From a bacterium (GTDB lineage Bacteria > SZUA-182 > DTGQ01), in the NCBI GenBank assembly GCA_040755755.1, contig JBFLZW010000018.1, forward strand, positions 1-64,000: a DNA stretch of 64,000 bases, given 5' to 3'. The notes beneath the pieces are model-generated. The model saw only the letters and a list, made by a program, of their open reading frames with translations, was not told the DNA's origin and made no database searches. The position numbers were made by a program, and so were the translations under genes. Below are positions 1-10,228 of the stretch, one piece after another; positions within the stretch are counted from its first letter, which is position 1; the number at the start of each line of letters is the position of its first letter.

Positions 1-95
1 CTTCGGTGAAGCCCTGATGAAAGCTGGTATTACCCGGTGTGTCAATGGCTTGAAAGAATAATATCCTCTGCGTCTCTGCGTCTCTGCGGGAGAAA
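1..95. repeat. Partial dispersed foldback element
   Basis: This sequence resembles the interior of the element at 56738-57029. Both have a segment starting CCTGATGAAAG, a GTGTCAA..GGC segment and an ATATCCTCTGCG arm of iterated CTCTGCGT units ending in CTCTGCGGGA. The copy is cut by the window edge, so its left terminus is not visible. Confidence 0.5.
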
Positions 96-207
96 TACTA
101 TACAGTGTTATAGCGGGTTATTGAAAATTAATGCTTCCCCTATACGGAAGCGCTCTGGAGTTCCGCAACCGCCGGTAATCTGCAACCAGATCATAAGGAG
201 AAAGAAC

Positions 208-1242
208 ATGAAAAAAAAAGTGCTGACCATGTTTTGGCTGTTCCTGCTTTCCCTGCCTTTCCTGGTGACCAGCGTTCAGGCTGGTCAGTTTTCGTTTCGG
301 CCTTTCCGGAAAAACAGCTCCGGGGAGAGCGATTCCCAGAGCAGCAGCAGCTCTCAGCGCAAAATTCTGTCGGCCTGGCGGCAGATGCGGCCCTGGCGCA
401 ACGCAGACTCCCAACAGGATTCAGGCACCCAGGAGAATTCACCGCGGTGGATAAACTTTTTTCCCCTGTCCGACAACGAGGCATCTTTGCAGTTGATCAG
501 GGATCAGATTACCGCTGTCTTTGACAAGCTGCGCGAAGAGGGCTTTGATCTGCCTTCTGACATGAACCAGAAGCTGGATGACTTTTTTGCTACAGCCCTT
601 GATTACCTGATGAAAGATGAGCGGCAGATTGCCCTGCCCCTCAGTGCACTGAACAACCTTCTGGCAAAGGGGCCGGATTATAATCTGAGCTGGGATTATG
701 ACCCTGGGACCAGGGTCATGAATTTTGTGGCTGACCGCATTTTAAACCATGAGCGTGCAATTACCAGCGTCAAACTGGATGGAATTGTCGATCTCAACGG
801 CCCCTGGTACCTCGATTTTCTGGTCGAAAATGCCAAATCAGAAAAGGAGAATGGAAACGGCGAGGATAAAGGATATTTCCAAAAAGTATTCTCCCGATGG
901 GATGTTGCATTGAATTCCTCAACTGCCGATACCTCCGGCAAAACGGCTGCAGACAGTTCCCAGGATCATCAGGCCGATCCCTTCTGGCGGATATCGCGTA
1001 ACTCAAATTTTATCCTCAAAGGTGAAATGTGCCAGGATGGCCTGATCTCTCTCTATCTGCATCCCAGCCAGGTAGTAAACCTGACTCTGGAGGATACTGC
1101 CGCCTATGCCACAATAACCGGCATCGAAGTTACCCACCAGGCAGGCTCACGAACAGGGAAAATGTATATGGACATCCTGGACAAGAGTGTTTCGGGAGCT
1201 GAAGACAAATTGCTCCACCATTGGGAGTGGCCTTTGCAGTAG
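208..1242 (+). CDS. Secreted protein of unknown function
   Basis: A 344-residue protein that I do not assign to a family. The ATG at 208 is chosen because AAGGAG lies 8 bases upstream and the product then begins with a clear Sec signal peptide: MKKK, a hydrophobic stretch, and a likely cleavage after VQA near residue 25. The reading frame is open further upstream to 37, but that part overlaps the repeat at the window start and has no ribosome site. The mature part is Ser/Gln-rich for about 40 residues and then a mixed alpha/beta sequence with no cysteine cluster. The late segment (LKGEMCQDG through LEDTAAYATITGIEV) resembles a small beta-rich domain. It converges on cheB, with a long hairpin between them. 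Export is well supported; the function is unknown. Confidence 0.75.
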   Translation: MKKKVLTMFWLFLLSLPFLVTSVQAGQFSFRPFRKNSSGESDSQSSSSSQRKILSAWRQMRPWRNADSQQDSGTQENSPRWINFFPLSDNEASLQLIRDQITAVFDKLREEGFDLPSDMNQKLDDFFATALDYLMKDERQIALPLSALNNLLAKGPDYNLSWDYDPGTRVMNFVADRILNHERAITSVKLDGIVDLNGPWYLDFLVENAKSEKENGNGEDKGYFQKVFSRWDVALNSSTADTSGKTAADSSQDHQADPFWRISRNSNFILKGEMCQDGLISLYLHPSQVVNLTLEDTAAYATITGIEVTHQAGSRTGKMYMDILDKSVSGAEDKLLHHWEWPLQ

Positions 1243-1248
1243 AGAGGC

Positions 1249-1296
1249 ATGATCTTTCTCCCTCTCCCCTTAAAAGGGGAGAGGGAGAAAGATCAT
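1249..1296. repeat. 23-bp perfect palindrome between convergent genes
   Basis: Arms 1249-1271 and 1274-1296 are perfectly complementary with a 2-base loop; the core is CTCCCTCTCCCC/GGGGAGAGGGAG. It lies between the convergent ends of the secreted protein and cheB and may act as a bidirectional terminator, although neither side has a U-tract. Five more relatives of the core occur in the window. Confidence 0.8.
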
Positions 1297-1305
1297 AAGA
1301 GGCCA

Positions 1306-2373
1306 TCAGTTGCACAGCCTCAGAATCTTTGCCGGAATGGCTTGCAGAGGCAGCACTTCATCCACTCCTCCGAGAGCTATTGCCTCGTGGGGCATGCCAA
1401 AGACAATGCAGGTGGCCTCATCCTGAGCTATATTGTAGGCTCCCTGCTGTTTCATTTCGAGCATCCCTCTGGCTCCGTCGTCACCCATACCGGTCATGAT
1501 TACTCCAACGGCATTGGGACCGGCGTACCGTGCTCCCGACCGGAACAGGACATCTACCGAAGGCCGGTGGCGGCAGACCAGGGGACCATCTTTCACTTCC
1601 ACATAATAGAAGGCACCGCTTCGCTTCAGCAGGGTATGGTGGTTTCCCGGCGCAATCAGAGCCCGGCCCACCATAACCTTATCTCCGTCCCGGGCTTCGC
1701 GCACCTCGATCTGGCACAGCCCATCCAGCCTTTGGGCAAAAGCTGCCGTAAAGTGCTCAGGCATATGCTGCACAATGACCATCCCCGGCGCGTTCCCCGG
1801 CATGGCTTCCAGAAAGACCCGCAAAGCCTCGGTCCCTCCGGTTGAGGCTCCGACCAGGACTACCTTTTCGGTAGTTTTGGGCAGGGACTTGCCGGTTGGT
1901 TTGGGCATAATCACGTCCGCCGTATGCTTTTCCTCCACCTTCATCGGAGGAGTTATGCTCCGGGGCCGGACCCTGGCCGCAGCCTTGATAACGTCACAGA
2001 TATGAATCCTGGCCTCTTCCAGAAACTGCTTTGTTCCCAGCCTGGGTTTAACGATGATATCCACAGCCCCGTACTCGAGAGCTTTCATGGCTGTCTGCGA
2101 ACCCTTTTCAGTGAGACTGGAACACATGACCACCGGCACAGGATGCTGGCTCATCAGCTTTTGCAGGAAGGTCAGCCCATCCATGCGCGGCATTTCCACA
2201 TCCAGGGTGATAACATCCGGCATCTCTTTGCTCAGGTAACGGGCAGCGAAAAGCGGGTCCGCGGCCATAGCTATGACTTCAATATCGGGATCCGTACTCA
2301 GGATATCCCTGAGAGTCTGCCGAACCAGGGCAGAGTCATCAACAATCATTACCTTGATTTTCCGTTTGACCAC
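1306..2373 (-). CDS. cheB: CheB chemotaxis methylesterase
   Basis: Protein-glutamate methylesterase/glutaminase of 355 residues that removes receptor methyl groups when phosphorylated by CheA. Residues 1-125 form a receiver domain with VDDS at 11-14 and the phospho-acceptor Asp in [11 protein letters not shown] (about D58). A linker follows, then the CheB catalytic domain with the Ser loop [11 protein letters not shown], His in QHMPEHFT, and Asp in [11 protein letters not shown], so the catalytic triad is complete. The start is GTG at 2373, supported by AAGGAG 8 bases upstream inside the end of cheD, with which it overlaps by 25 bp. It is the last gene of the chemotaxis operon. Confidence 0.96.
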   Translation of the reverse strand: MVKRKIKVMIVDDSALVRQTLRDILSTDPDIEVIAMAADPLFAARYLSKEMPDVITLDVEMPRMDGLTFLQKLMSQHPVPVVMCSSLTEKGSQTAMKALEYGAVDIIVKPRLGTKQFLEEARIHICDVIKAAARVRPRSITPPMKVEEKHTADVIMPKPTGKSLPKTTEKVVLVGASTGGTEALRVFLEAMPGNAPGMVIVQHMPEHFTAAFAQRLDGLCQIEVREARDGDKVMVGRALIAPGNHHTLLKRSGAFYYVEVKDGPLVCRHRPSVDVLFRSGARYAGPNAVGVIMTGMGDDGARGMLEMKQQGAYNIAQDEATCIVFGMPHEAIALGGVDEVLPLQAIPAKILRLCN

Positions 2374-2882
2374 AGTATGAACTCCTTATTCGTAATGAAT
2401 TCCGAAGAAATCTCTCTGACGGTAACTTGGCCCAGAGCGCTGAGGAAAAAAATTTTCCGTCCCTTGTTTCCTCCGACATCTTCTTTTTCAATGGGGATGT
2501 GAAATTCCTGAAGAACAGCTCTGGCCGCTTCGGTATTCTGCCTCCCGATCGAGAGAAATGAAATGTCACTGACCTTGAGCAGCATATCGGCACCGCCAAA
2601 AATCTGGGAAATGATTTTATTCTGATGGATATTCATTGCTCTCATTTTTTCCAGCATATGGGTAATTGCCTGATCAACATATCGGTAAGGCTCATTCCTG
2701 TCCCTCCCGGAGGAGGAGGGAAGGAGGCAATGGCACATGGCCCCCACCTTCCACGGTGGGGCATAGAGGCAGATTGAGACGCATGACCCCAAAATGGTGC
2801 TGATGAGGGATGGCTTCCTGGCAATATGTAAATCACCGGGCAAAAGGTGGATTGTCGGCAGATCGATTTTAGCCAGTTTCAT
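2349..2882 (-). CDS. cheD: CheD chemoreceptor glutamine deamidase
   Basis: A 177-residue CheD-family protein. The family deamidates specific glutamines of chemoreceptors and in several bacteria is controlled by CheC/CheY. The signature GSCVSICLY carries the nucleophilic Cys (about C34), and the catalytic His follows in GAMCHCLLP (about H51). The start codon overlaps the stop of cheR by four bases (ATGA), and the 3' end overlaps cheB by 25 bp, so all three are translationally coupled. No cheC is seen nearby. The length is close to the family norm. Confidence 0.94.
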   Translation of the reverse strand: MKLAKIDLPTIHLLPGDLHIARKPSLISTILGSCVSICLYAPPWKVGAMCHCLLPSSSGRDRNEPYRYVDQAITHMLEKMRAMNIHQNKIISQIFGGADMLLKVSDISFLSIGRQNTEAARAVLQEFHIPIEKEDVGGNKGRKIFFLSALGQVTVREISSEFITNKEFILWSNGKSR

Positions 2883-3745
2883 TTTGGCTTCTGATAAATG
2901 GTTGCTTGAATATAGTGAAACCGATCATTGATTCCGTACAGGGTCTCAGAGTGGCCAATAAACAGGAATCCCCCGCAAACCATGCAGTCGTAAAGCTTTT
3001 GAAAGAGGCAGACCTGGGTAGGCCGGTCGAAGTAGATAATCACATTCCGGCAGAAAATAATGTCCATCGGATTTGGCAGGTCGAACCGGTTATCCATGAG
3101 GTTAAGCCTGCTGAACTGGACGCGCTTGCGAAGTTCGGGGATCACCCGCCAGTTCCCCTCCTGAGTGCCTTTCCCCTTCATAAAATATTTAACCTTCAGA
3201 TCATGGGGAATCGGCCTGACATCGATGTCCGTATAGATTGCCTGCCGGGCCTTATCAAGCATTCGCTGCGAAATGTCAGTGCTCAGAATATCGTAGTCAA
3301 TCTCCGGATATTTTTCCAGAAAATTGCTTAAAACCATAGCCAGAGTGTAGGGCTCCTCACCGGAAGAGCATCCGGCGCTCCACAGGTGGATTCTCTTCCG
3401 GGGTCTCCCCCCCGCAGATCGAAGGATCTCCGGGAGGGCTACCTGACAAAGGTAATCGAAATGGGATGGTTCCCGGAAAAAATCGGTCTTATTGGTGCTG
3501 ACCATATCAAGGGCGTGAACCAGCTCTTCATCCCTTCCTTTGGCACTGGTCAGATAATCGTAGTATTCCTCATACGAGTGAATGCCGAGGGACCGCAGCC
3601 TTTTCAGAAGCCTTGACTGCAGCATTACCCTTTTGACCGGAGGAAGCTTGATGCCGCATTCCGAGTAGATAAAATTGCTGTATTTCTCATAGAGCCGGTC
3701 GGACATGTCCTTGGGATTGATAGCCAGCTTCTCTTCTTCGACCAT
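2879..3745 (-). CDS. cheR: CheR chemotaxis methyltransferase
   Basis: SAM-dependent methyltransferase of 288 residues that methylates glutamates of chemoreceptors. It has an N-terminal all-alpha CheR domain (about 1-85) and a Rossmann catalytic domain with the SAM loop AGCSSGEEPYTLAM, then DIIFCRNVIIYF and a C-terminal GHSETL motif. There is no VxxF-type receptor tether or C-terminal pentapeptide-binding extension. It sits 23 bp after mcp and shares ATGA with cheD. It opposes CheB in adaptation. Confidence 0.96.
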   Translation of the reverse strand: MVEEEKLAINPKDMSDRLYEKYSNFIYSECGIKLPPVKRVMLQSRLLKRLRSLGIHSYEEYYDYLTSAKGRDEELVHALDMVSTNKTDFFREPSHFDYLCQVALPEILRSAGGRPRKRIHLWSAGCSSGEEPYTLAMVLSNFLEKYPEIDYDILSTDISQRMLDKARQAIYTDIDVRPIPHDLKVKYFMKGKGTQEGNWRVIPELRKRVQFSRLNLMDNRFDLPNPMDIIFCRNVIIYFDRPTQVCLFQKLYDCMVCGGFLFIGHSETLYGINDRFHYIQATIYQKPK

Positions 3746-3768
3746 ATCGCAGAATATTCCTCACTAAT

Positions 3769-6700
3769 TTATACTATCTCAAACTCTGAGTCCAGGGAGT
3801 CTCCCTGATGACCATTATGCCCGTTTCCATCCGGATGACGGGAGGAGGAGTCCAGGCGGATGCCTGATGATTTTGCCGCAGATGCCAGGACTTCCCTGGT
3901 CTTCCGGGATGACCGTTGAGCGGAGTGTGTCTGTTGAGCGGGTTTTGATACCTTATGCAAACTGGTCCTGGTTTCTCCGGCTGCCGACGAACTGCTGCCG
4001 CCAGTCCTGAAATAAGCGATCGTGCTTTGAAGCTGCTCGGCCTGTGAGGCTATCTCCTCGGTTGTCGAGGCCATTTCCTCGGAAGAGGCGGCATTTTGCT
4101 GAATCACCTGTTCGAGCTGCTGGATCGCCTGGTTAATCTGCTCGGCGCCGGTGTTTTGTTCACCACTGGCTGCACTGATTTCCTGCACCAGCTCTGCTGT
4201 TTTCTGGATATCCGGCACCAGTGTGGCCAGCATCTTGCCTGCCCGCTCAGCCACATCGACGCTGGTAGTGGACAGCTTGCTGATATCACCTGCCGCTATC
4301 TGGCTCCGCTCGGCCAGTTTGCGGACCTCGGAAGCCACCACGGCAAACCCTTTTCCGTACTCTCCGGCCCGGGCTGCCTCGATGGCAGCATTCAGGGCCA
4401 ACAGGTTGGTCTGGCGGGCTATCTCCTCGATGATGGAAATCTTGCTGGCGATCTCCTTCATGGCCGCTACGGTATCGGCTACGGCACTGCCGCCCTCTTT
4501 GGCATCGCTCGCTGATTTTTGGGCGATCCTTTCGGTCTGCTGAGCATTGTCAGCGTTCTGTTTGATATTCGCCACCATCTGTTCCATAGCCGACGACACC
4601 TGTTCTGCTGAAGCAGCCTGCTCACTGGCACCCTGGGACATCTGGGCTGAGGTGGAGCTCATGGCCTGGCTTCCGGAGGCCACCTGATCCGCAGCTATCT
4701 GGATATTGCCCACTACCTCGGTGAGCTTGACCACCATGCTGGCCAGAGCCTGCATCAGTTTGTCCTGGGCAGAGCGCTCCCTGACTCTGACGGTCAGATT
4801 TCCGCCGGCGATCTCCTCCGCAATTCGGGTAATCTCGTTCATGGCCTCGATGAGCATGTTCAGGTTATCCTTCAGCTCATTAAAGTCCCCTCGCCACTTG
4901 TCCGTAATCCTCTCCGGCAGGTCACCCCTGCTGACTCTGGCCACATACTCGGCTGCCACCTTCAAAGGACCGGTAATTGCCTCCAGGGTATCGTTGATGC
5001 CCTGGATGACATTCCTGAAACCGGCAATCCTGTAATTATCCGGATTTCCCCTGGCATCGAGTTTCCCGGCAACCGCAGCTTCAACAAGTTGCCCCACTTC
5101 GGCCACGGCCTGATGCTCTTCCGCAATATCAACTACATATTCCAAAGCACCGATAACATTCCCCCCGGCATCCTTGAGTGCTGCTCCGGTGTAGCGGATC
5201 GGAAGAGCCCCGGAGGGGAGCTTGGCGATGGTATTGCCGGTGGCTATGCAGCCCTCGCGCATGGCCTTGTCCACCTGGCAGTTGGGGGTATTGCAGTGGC
5301 CGGTATTGAAGAGAGTGTGGCACTTTTGTCCAATACAGCTTTCCGGTGTCCTGCCCACGGCTGCCGCGCCTGCCGGATTCATGAAGCGGACCTTCATCTC
5401 CTTGTCCACCACCATAACCGGCGTGGGGATGCTGTTGAGGTAGTCGATCTTCTCCTGGGCATCTTCCATGGCCTTCTTTACAGCCGTAATGTCCGTCACA
5501 TATTCAAGAGCGCCAACGATATTGCCGTTTCTGTCCTTGACCGGCGCTCCGGTGTACTGAATAGGGATAGTGAGACCCTTTGGATGAGCCACCGTCTCAC
5601 CGGTTACGACCGCGTTCTGCTGCATGGCCTGGGCACAGCGGCACTCGGCCGTATGACAGTGGGGTGTCTGGAACAGGTCATAGCACTTTTTCCCCTCACA
5701 CTGTTTGGCAGTCAGCCCCACCAGTCTGGCACCGACCGTATTCATGTAGGTTATGGTAAAATCCTTGTCGATAGTCATAATGGGTGTGGGGATATTGGTG
5801 AGATTCATGATCTGTGCACCGACCCGGTCGATCATGGTATTGAGGTTATTCTTGATTTCGTTGAAATCACCCTTGTATTCGGCCGTGATCTCCGCCGGGA
5901 TTTCACCCTGGCTGATGCGATCGATGTATTCGGCAGCCACGTTCAGCGGATTGATAATGGCATCCAGGGTATTATTGATCCCCTCGATGACCCTGCCATA
6001 ATCGCCGCCGAATTTTGTTGCATCCCCGCGGTTATCGAGCCTTCCTTCGACCGCTGCCCCGGCCATCAGCTCGATTTCGTGAAGCAGGCCGGTCAGTTGA
6101 TTCACCATCTTCCGAAACGAGGCGGCCAGTTCCCCGGTTTCATCCTGATTATTAACCTGAATCAATACCGAGGTATCACCCTCGGCCAGTTTCTCGGCTG
6201 CCTCCCGCAGGTGTCTGATTGGCCGGATAATCCCGCGCGCTATGATAACACTGACCAGGCTGGTGATTACCAGGGCAATGCATCCGATCAGGAGAATTCC
6301 CAAATTCACCTGGTCGATCGATTCGACAATGGTGTTCATGTTGGCATGCAGTTCTGCAGTATGCTCTTCCACCAGGGGATTGAGGGAATCCCACATGTTT
6401 TTGGCAGCTTCGTCAAACTCGCCCATCAGAGGGTTTCCTTTGGCCGAACCTCCTTCGACATAAGCTTTAGCCATTTTTTGACCTGCCGCATAGTATCCGT
6501 TAAATCGATTCTCCAGATTTTCAATGACTTCCAGCCCTTTCTGGTCATGCTCCCGGGTATACATTTCCCTGAATTTATTCAGCGCGGCCAGAAATGATTG
6601 GGCATGCTCTTGTGCCTGCTTGAAGCCATCATCCAGCCCATCCAGGCCCCGGGTGGCGGAGATATCGGTCAGCCATTGCTGTACCTGGATGACATCCGCC

Positions 6701-6867
6701 TTCATACCCTGGGCAATTTCCTGAAATTTCACAACTTCGTCCCTGGTATGGACAGCTTTTGATTCCGAACCAAGGTTGGCTACATAAGCCCACATGCCGA
6801 TAATTAACAAAGACACTAAAGGAATAGCGAACCCGATAGCGAGCTTGGTACTGATTTTCATTTTCAT
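3769..6867 (-). CDS. Methyl-accepting chemotaxis protein with two Cys-rich PAS domains
   Basis: A 1,032-residue chemoreceptor. Residues 7-29 form TM1, 30-185 a periplasmic four-helix-type sensor, 186-213 TM2, and about 213-266 HAMP. Two tandem PAS domains follow (about 355-465 and 475-585). Each carries a matching cysteine/histidine cluster, [15 protein letters not shown] then CRCAQAM, and [15 protein letters not shown] then CQVDKAM. Additional HAMP-like segments alternate with the PAS domains (GEIPAEI and GDLPERI with [13 protein letters not shown]-type sequences). The C-terminal signalling domain has the tip segment [22 protein letters not shown]. The start at 6867 has AAAGGG 7 bases upstream. 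It lies 46 bp after cheA in the same operon. The Cys clusters suggest a redox or metal sensor; the ligand is unknown. Confidence 0.93.
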   Translation of the reverse strand: MKMKISTKLAIGFAIPLVSLLIIGMWAYVANLGSESKAVHTRDEVVKFQEIAQGMKADVIQVQQWLTDISATRGLDGLDDGFKQAQEHAQSFLAALNKFREMYTREHDQKGLEVIENLENRFNGYYAAGQKMAKAYVEGGSAKGNPLMGEFDEAAKNMWDSLNPLVEEHTAELHANMNTIVESIDQVNLGILLIGCIALVITSLVSVIIARGIIRPIRHLREAAEKLAEGDTSVLIQVNNQDETGELAASFRKMVNQLTGLLHEIELMAGAAVEGRLDNRGDATKFGGDYGRVIEGINNTLDAIINPLNVAAEYIDRISQGEIPAEITAEYKGDFNEIKNNLNTMIDRVGAQIMNLTNIPTPIMTIDKDFTITYMNTVGARLVGLTAKQCEGKKCYDLFQTPHCHTAECRCAQAMQQNAVVTGETVAHPKGLTIPIQYTGAPVKDRNGNIVGALEYVTDITAVKKAMEDAQEKIDYLNSIPTPVMVVDKEMKVRFMNPAGAAAVGRTPESCIGQKCHTLFNTGHCNTPNCQVDKAMREGCIATGNTIAKLPSGALPIRYTGAALKDAGGNVIGALEYVVDIAEEHQAVAEVGQLVEAAVAGKLDARGNPDNYRIAGFRNVIQGINDTLEAITGPLKVAAEYVARVSRGDLPERITDKWRGDFNELKDNLNMLIEAMNEITRIAEEIAGGNLTVRVRERSAQDKLMQALASMVVKLTEVVGNIQIAADQVASGSQAMSSTSAQMSQGASEQAASAEQVSSAMEQMVANIKQNADNAQQTERIAQKSASDAKEGGSAVADTVAAMKEIASKISIIEEIARQTNLLALNAAIEAARAGEYGKGFAVVASEVRKLAERSQIAAGDISKLSTTSVDVAERAGKMLATLVPDIQKTAELVQEISAASGEQNTGAEQINQAIQQLEQVIQQNAASSEEMASTTEEIASQAEQLQSTIAYFRTGGSSSSAAGETRTSLHKVSKPAQQTHSAQRSSRKTREVLASAAKSSGIRLDSSSRHPDGNGHNGHQGDSLDSEFEIV

Positions 6868-6913
6868 TTCTTATCCCTTTCTTCTAATTGCGAGCACTGC
6901 GGAGATACTGGCC

Positions 6914-9103
6914 TCAAGTCTCAGCCAATACCTCCCGCTCCTGCCGATATGCGCACTCGATCAATTGCCGCACATCCACAATCAGAGCGATCGTTCCATC
7001 CCCAAGGATTGTCGCTCCGGATATTCCCTCGGTATGCTCGTAAATCCTGCCCAGTGATTTGATAACTGCCTGATAATCCCCGATAATGGTGTCGGTGACC
7101 AGACCAACCCTCTTGCCCTCGACCATGGCTACAACCACATATTCGATCGGGGGCATGCTTTCCTCCCCGCGGCAGGTGCCGAAGACTTCCCTCAGCCGGA
7201 TATAGGGGATGATCTCACCCCGCAGGTGAATGACATGCCGGCCATGAGCACGGTTTACCTCCTGGCTGGTCAGTTCCACGCATTCCTGGACAAAGGTCAG
7301 GGGAACCACATAGTGGCTTGAACCGACAGCCACCAGCAGGCCCTCGATAATAGCCAGGGTCAGCGGCAGGTGAATGGATGTTTTTGTTCCCCTGCCCCTC
7401 TGGCTGTTGATATCCACCGATCCACGCAGTTTGCTGATCTCCCGTCTGACAACGTCCATGCCTACTCCCCTGCCGGAAACATCGGTGATTTTACTGGCCG
7501 TGGAAAAACCCGGCAGGAAAATGAGATTGAAAACCTGCTGATCGGTCAGATTTTCCGATTCGCTGATCAGGCCCTGCTCGATCCCCTTGGCCCGGATTCT
7601 CTCCCGGTCAAGACCCGCACCGTCATCCTCGATGGTAATGATGACCTCACCTCCGGATTGTCCGGCTGACAGGCGAATGGTTCCACAGGCGGGTTTACCG
7701 GCTTTCAGCCGCTCTTCGGGCGACTCGAGGCCATGATCGAGGCTGTTTCGGATCAGGTGGATCAGGGGATCGTGAATTCTTTCGATTACGGTCTTATCCA
7801 GCTCCGTTTCTCCCCCCTCGGTTATCAACTCGGCCTCTTTGCCCAGACTGGCCGAGAGGTCATGCACCAGTCGGCGGAACTTGCTGAACGTACCCTCGAT
7901 GGGAAACATCCGGATATTGAGGGCGCAGTCGCGCAGTTCATTCGTCAGCCGCTCGATATTCTCGACCGGAGTCAAAAGGTCGGTATCCTGATACCGATTT
8001 GAAGTCTGACTGAGCTGTGCCTGGGTGATGACCATCTCGCCTACCAGATTGATGAGCCGGTCCAGCTTCTTCGTGGATACCCGGATAGTGTCGGTGTTCT
8101 GCTGCTGGCTGCCCCGCAGTTGCTGGACCATCTTCTGTTCGGCCAGGGCTGATTCGATCTTGCCCGGTGTGACCAGACCGGCCTCAACCATCAACTCTCC
8201 GGCCCGCTTCTGTTTGGCCAGGATATTCCGGACATCCTCTTTGGATATATCTCCTCTTTCTACCAGAATCTCGCCAAGCTTTTTGTGCTCGCCGTTTTCA
8301 TCAAGCTCATCGGTCAGCCGGGTGATACTGATCTGGCTTTCATCCTCCACGAACAGAAACACCATTTCCAGGTCCTCACGGCTGGCCGCGGTATTGATGA
8401 TAGCATCCCAGTAGAAATAACATTCTTCAGGATTTATCTCATCGAGCCAGGGAACCTGATCGGTCTGAGCGGATATGGAACACTCACCCATTGAATCCAG
8501 TTCCCTGAGCAGGCACAGGGGATCAAGGCCGCTCAGCATGACCTTCGGATCCAGCTTGATCCGTAACCGATAGGTGGACAGGGACTGCTGATTCGAAGTC
8601 GCCTTGTCCTTTTGAGGGAGGCATACAGCAGGCTCCTCAGCAGGAGACACGAGGGCAGGCGCGGTAATGGAGCCTGGATGGACCGGCTCCCCGGAAGAGG
8701 ACACCGGCGGTTGGAGCGGCTGACCCTGGAGCGTTTTCAAACCGGCCAGGATCGCGCTGCCCTGTTCGGCACTGCCCTCCGGCTCGCTGCCGTGTGAGTA
8801 CAGCATCACCTGAATATGATCTCTTGATTGAAGGAGCAGGCTGATAAGCGCAGGGGTGACAGTCATGCTGCCAGCCCTGACCAGGTCCAGCATGGTTTCC
8901 AGATGATGAGCAAAATCAGCGACTTTTTGAAATCCGAACATGGCCCCGGAGCCCTTGATGGTGTGCATGATCCGAAAAAGGCGATTGATAAGCTCCTGGT
9001 CTCTGGGATCAGTTTCCAGCGAAAGAATCACCTCTTCCATGTCGGAGAGCAACTCCGCAGCTTCCTCACGAAAGGCATCGGCATACTTTTCTTCTCTATC
9101 CAT
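6914..9103 (-). CDS. cheA: CheA sensor histidine kinase
   Basis: Chemotaxis kinase of 729 residues. The P1/Hpt domain is at the N-terminus with the phospho-His in MHTIKGSGAMFGF (about H47). A P2-like region of a beta/alpha type follows, then a linker resembling the GEILVERG..KEDV module, a dimerisation segment, and the ATPase with LIHLIRNSLDHGLE (N box), DDGAGL and GRGVGMDVVR. A C-terminal CheW-like domain ends the protein. ATG at 9103 is chosen: AAGGA lies 9 bases upstream. A GTG 51 bases earlier falls in a TGGCCAC repeat. It phosphorylates the neighbouring CheY and CheB. Since no cheW gene is present, coupling to receptors needs a CheW encoded elsewhere. Confidence 0.95.
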   Translation of the reverse strand: MDREEKYADAFREEAAELLSDMEEVILSLETDPRDQELINRLFRIMHTIKGSGAMFGFQKVADFAHHLETMLDLVRAGSMTVTPALISLLLQSRDHIQVMLYSHGSEPEGSAEQGSAILAGLKTLQGQPLQPPVSSSGEPVHPGSITAPALVSPAEEPAVCLPQKDKATSNQQSLSTYRLRIKLDPKVMLSGLDPLCLLRELDSMGECSISAQTDQVPWLDEINPEECYFYWDAIINTAASREDLEMVFLFVEDESQISITRLTDELDENGEHKKLGEILVERGDISKEDVRNILAKQKRAGELMVEAGLVTPGKIESALAEQKMVQQLRGSQQQNTDTIRVSTKKLDRLINLVGEMVITQAQLSQTSNRYQDTDLLTPVENIERLTNELRDCALNIRMFPIEGTFSKFRRLVHDLSASLGKEAELITEGGETELDKTVIERIHDPLIHLIRNSLDHGLESPEERLKAGKPACGTIRLSAGQSGGEVIITIEDDGAGLDRERIRAKGIEQGLISESENLTDQQVFNLIFLPGFSTASKITDVSGRGVGMDVVRREISKLRGSVDINSQRGRGTKTSIHLPLTLAIIEGLLVAVGSSHYVVPLTFVQECVELTSQEVNRAHGRHVIHLRGEIIPYIRLREVFGTCRGEESMPPIEYVVVAMVEGKRVGLVTDTIIGDYQAVIKSLGRIYEHTEGISGATILGDGTIALIVDVRQLIECAYRQEREVLAET

Positions 9104-9119
9104 AAATGGTTTCCTTAAA

Positions 9120-9174
9120 GAAGTATCAGTTTTTAGTTTTTTTTTACTGGCCACTGACCACTGGCCACTGAGAC
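9120..9174. repeat. TGGCCACTGACC array with conserved leader, upstream of cheA
   Basis: Read on the minus strand this is CAGTGGCCAGTGGTCAGTGG followed by an A-rich tract, ACTGATACTTCTT and then the cheA ribosome site. The same composite, read on the plus strand, precedes the giant surface protein at 42790-42840. Units are 7 bases (CCACTGA/CCACTGG). Confidence 0.75.
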
Positions 9175-9199
9175 CACTCTCTCCTGTCCCCTGCCTTAT

Positions 9200-9562
9200 T
9201 TACGGCAGTACTTTTTTAATTACCGCCAGCAATTGTTCCGGGCGAAATGGCTTTACAATCCAGCCGGTTGCACCGGCTGCCTTACCCTCCATCTTTTTCT
9301 CATTCTGAGATTCAGTGGTAAGCATGATAATGGGGATGAACCGGGATTCCGGCCTCTTGCGGATTTCCCTGATCAATTCGATCCCATTCATGATGGGCAT
9401 ATTGAGGTCGGTAATCACCATATCCACACGGCCACCCATTCTGGCCAGGGCTTCCTGGCCATTACCTGCTTCGATTACCTGGTAGCCTTCCTCAGTAAGG
9501 GTGAAACGAACCATTTGTCTTATACTTGAGGAATCGTCTACGGTCATAATGGTTTTTGGCAT
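9200..9562 (-). CDS. cheY: CheY-type response regulator
   Basis: A stand-alone receiver domain of 120 residues. The acidic pair is in MTVDDSSS (D9, D10), the phospho-acceptor in ITDLNMP (D52), Thr in MLTTES and Lys in IVKPF, so all switch residues are present. The start ATG at 9562 overlaps the TAA stop of the STAS gene (TAATG). It probably diffuses to the flagellar motor after phosphorylation by CheA. The first 45 codons are duplicated exactly at 10229-10362. Confidence 0.93.
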   Translation of the reverse strand: MPKTIMTVDDSSSIRQMVRFTLTEEGYQVIEAGNGQEALARMGGRVDMVITDLNMPIMNGIELIREIRKRPESRFIPIIMLTTESQNEKKMEGKAAGATGWIVKPFRPEQLLAVIKKVLP

Positions 9563-9891
9563 TATTTTCCCCCTCCCTCCCAGAGACATCCTTCCAGGTA
9601 ACCCTCCGGAGACTGGAAGGTGAGCCCCGCCAGTTTGACTGCCTGCAAGAATGCAGGAGAGGGGTTTTCCAGTGAAAGTTTCCTGCCCTGGTGGATGGCG
9701 GTTTGATGCGCGGTAAATAAAAGCTGGAGCCCCGAAGTATCGATCTTGGTGACTCCGTGCAGGTCAATGGATAGAGTTGTTTGTGCGGCCAGATACGAAA
9801 GCAGCGTCTCCTTTAACACGACGGCATCATTGATGGTTATTTCCCCTTCTAAATTGAGGCGGTTGCCTTGCTGGGATTGGCTTTTAATCAT
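9562..9891 (-). CDS. STAS-domain protein (copy 1)
   Basis: A 109-residue STAS protein of the anti-sigma-factor-antagonist type. The conserved phosphorylatable Ser is in [10 protein letters not shown], within the usual loop after the third beta strand. It lies upstream of cheY with a TAATG overlap and downstream of an MCP 3' end with an 8-bp overlap. In related operons such proteins accompany cheA/cheY modules and may act as a phospho-switch. It is identical to the copy at 10362-10691, and because only this copy is followed by a complete cheY it keeps the ancestral gene order. Confidence 0.9.
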   Translation of the reverse strand: MIKSQSQQGNRLNLEGEITINDAVVLKETLLSYLAAQTTLSIDLHGVTKIDTSGLQLLFTAHQTAIHQGRKLSLENPSPAFLQAVKLAGLTFQSPEGYLEGCLWEGGGK

Positions 9892-10228
9892 AGATATCTT
9901 TTCCCTCCGTACCCGACATCAGTAATTTTCTCTGTGTCTCTGTGGTTTCCTTTGTTTTTAAAGGCAAGGAATGCAGCAGCCGGCGGCCAGCCAGGCTGCC
10001 GCTGCTCCCTGCCGCCTCGATCAGGCGGGCAGGCTTCCGGTCCCCGGTCAAGCCCCTGAAGCCCCGCATGGTCATGTCTCTCCCATTTCCCCCCACAATG
10101 CCCATTAATATGGCGGCCATATGAGTAAGCTCTTCGGCCTGAGCGGAGAGCTCTTCGCCTGCTGAAGCCGACTGCTCTGCATTGGCGGTGTTCTGCTGCA
10201 TCACCTTCTCGATCTGGTTCATGGCAAG
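9884..10228 (-). pseudogene. Duplicated 3' fragment of MCP
   Basis: The last ~115 codons of the MCP at 10684-12858, created by the 800-bp duplication. It starts at the duplication junction and keeps the chemoreceptor C-terminal helix ([11 protein letters not shown] through AEELTHMAA) and the tail. An ATG at 10222 overlaps the TGA of the truncated cheY copy, so reinitiation could make a 112-residue piece. Without its tip and membrane parts it should not signal. Confidence 0.85.
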
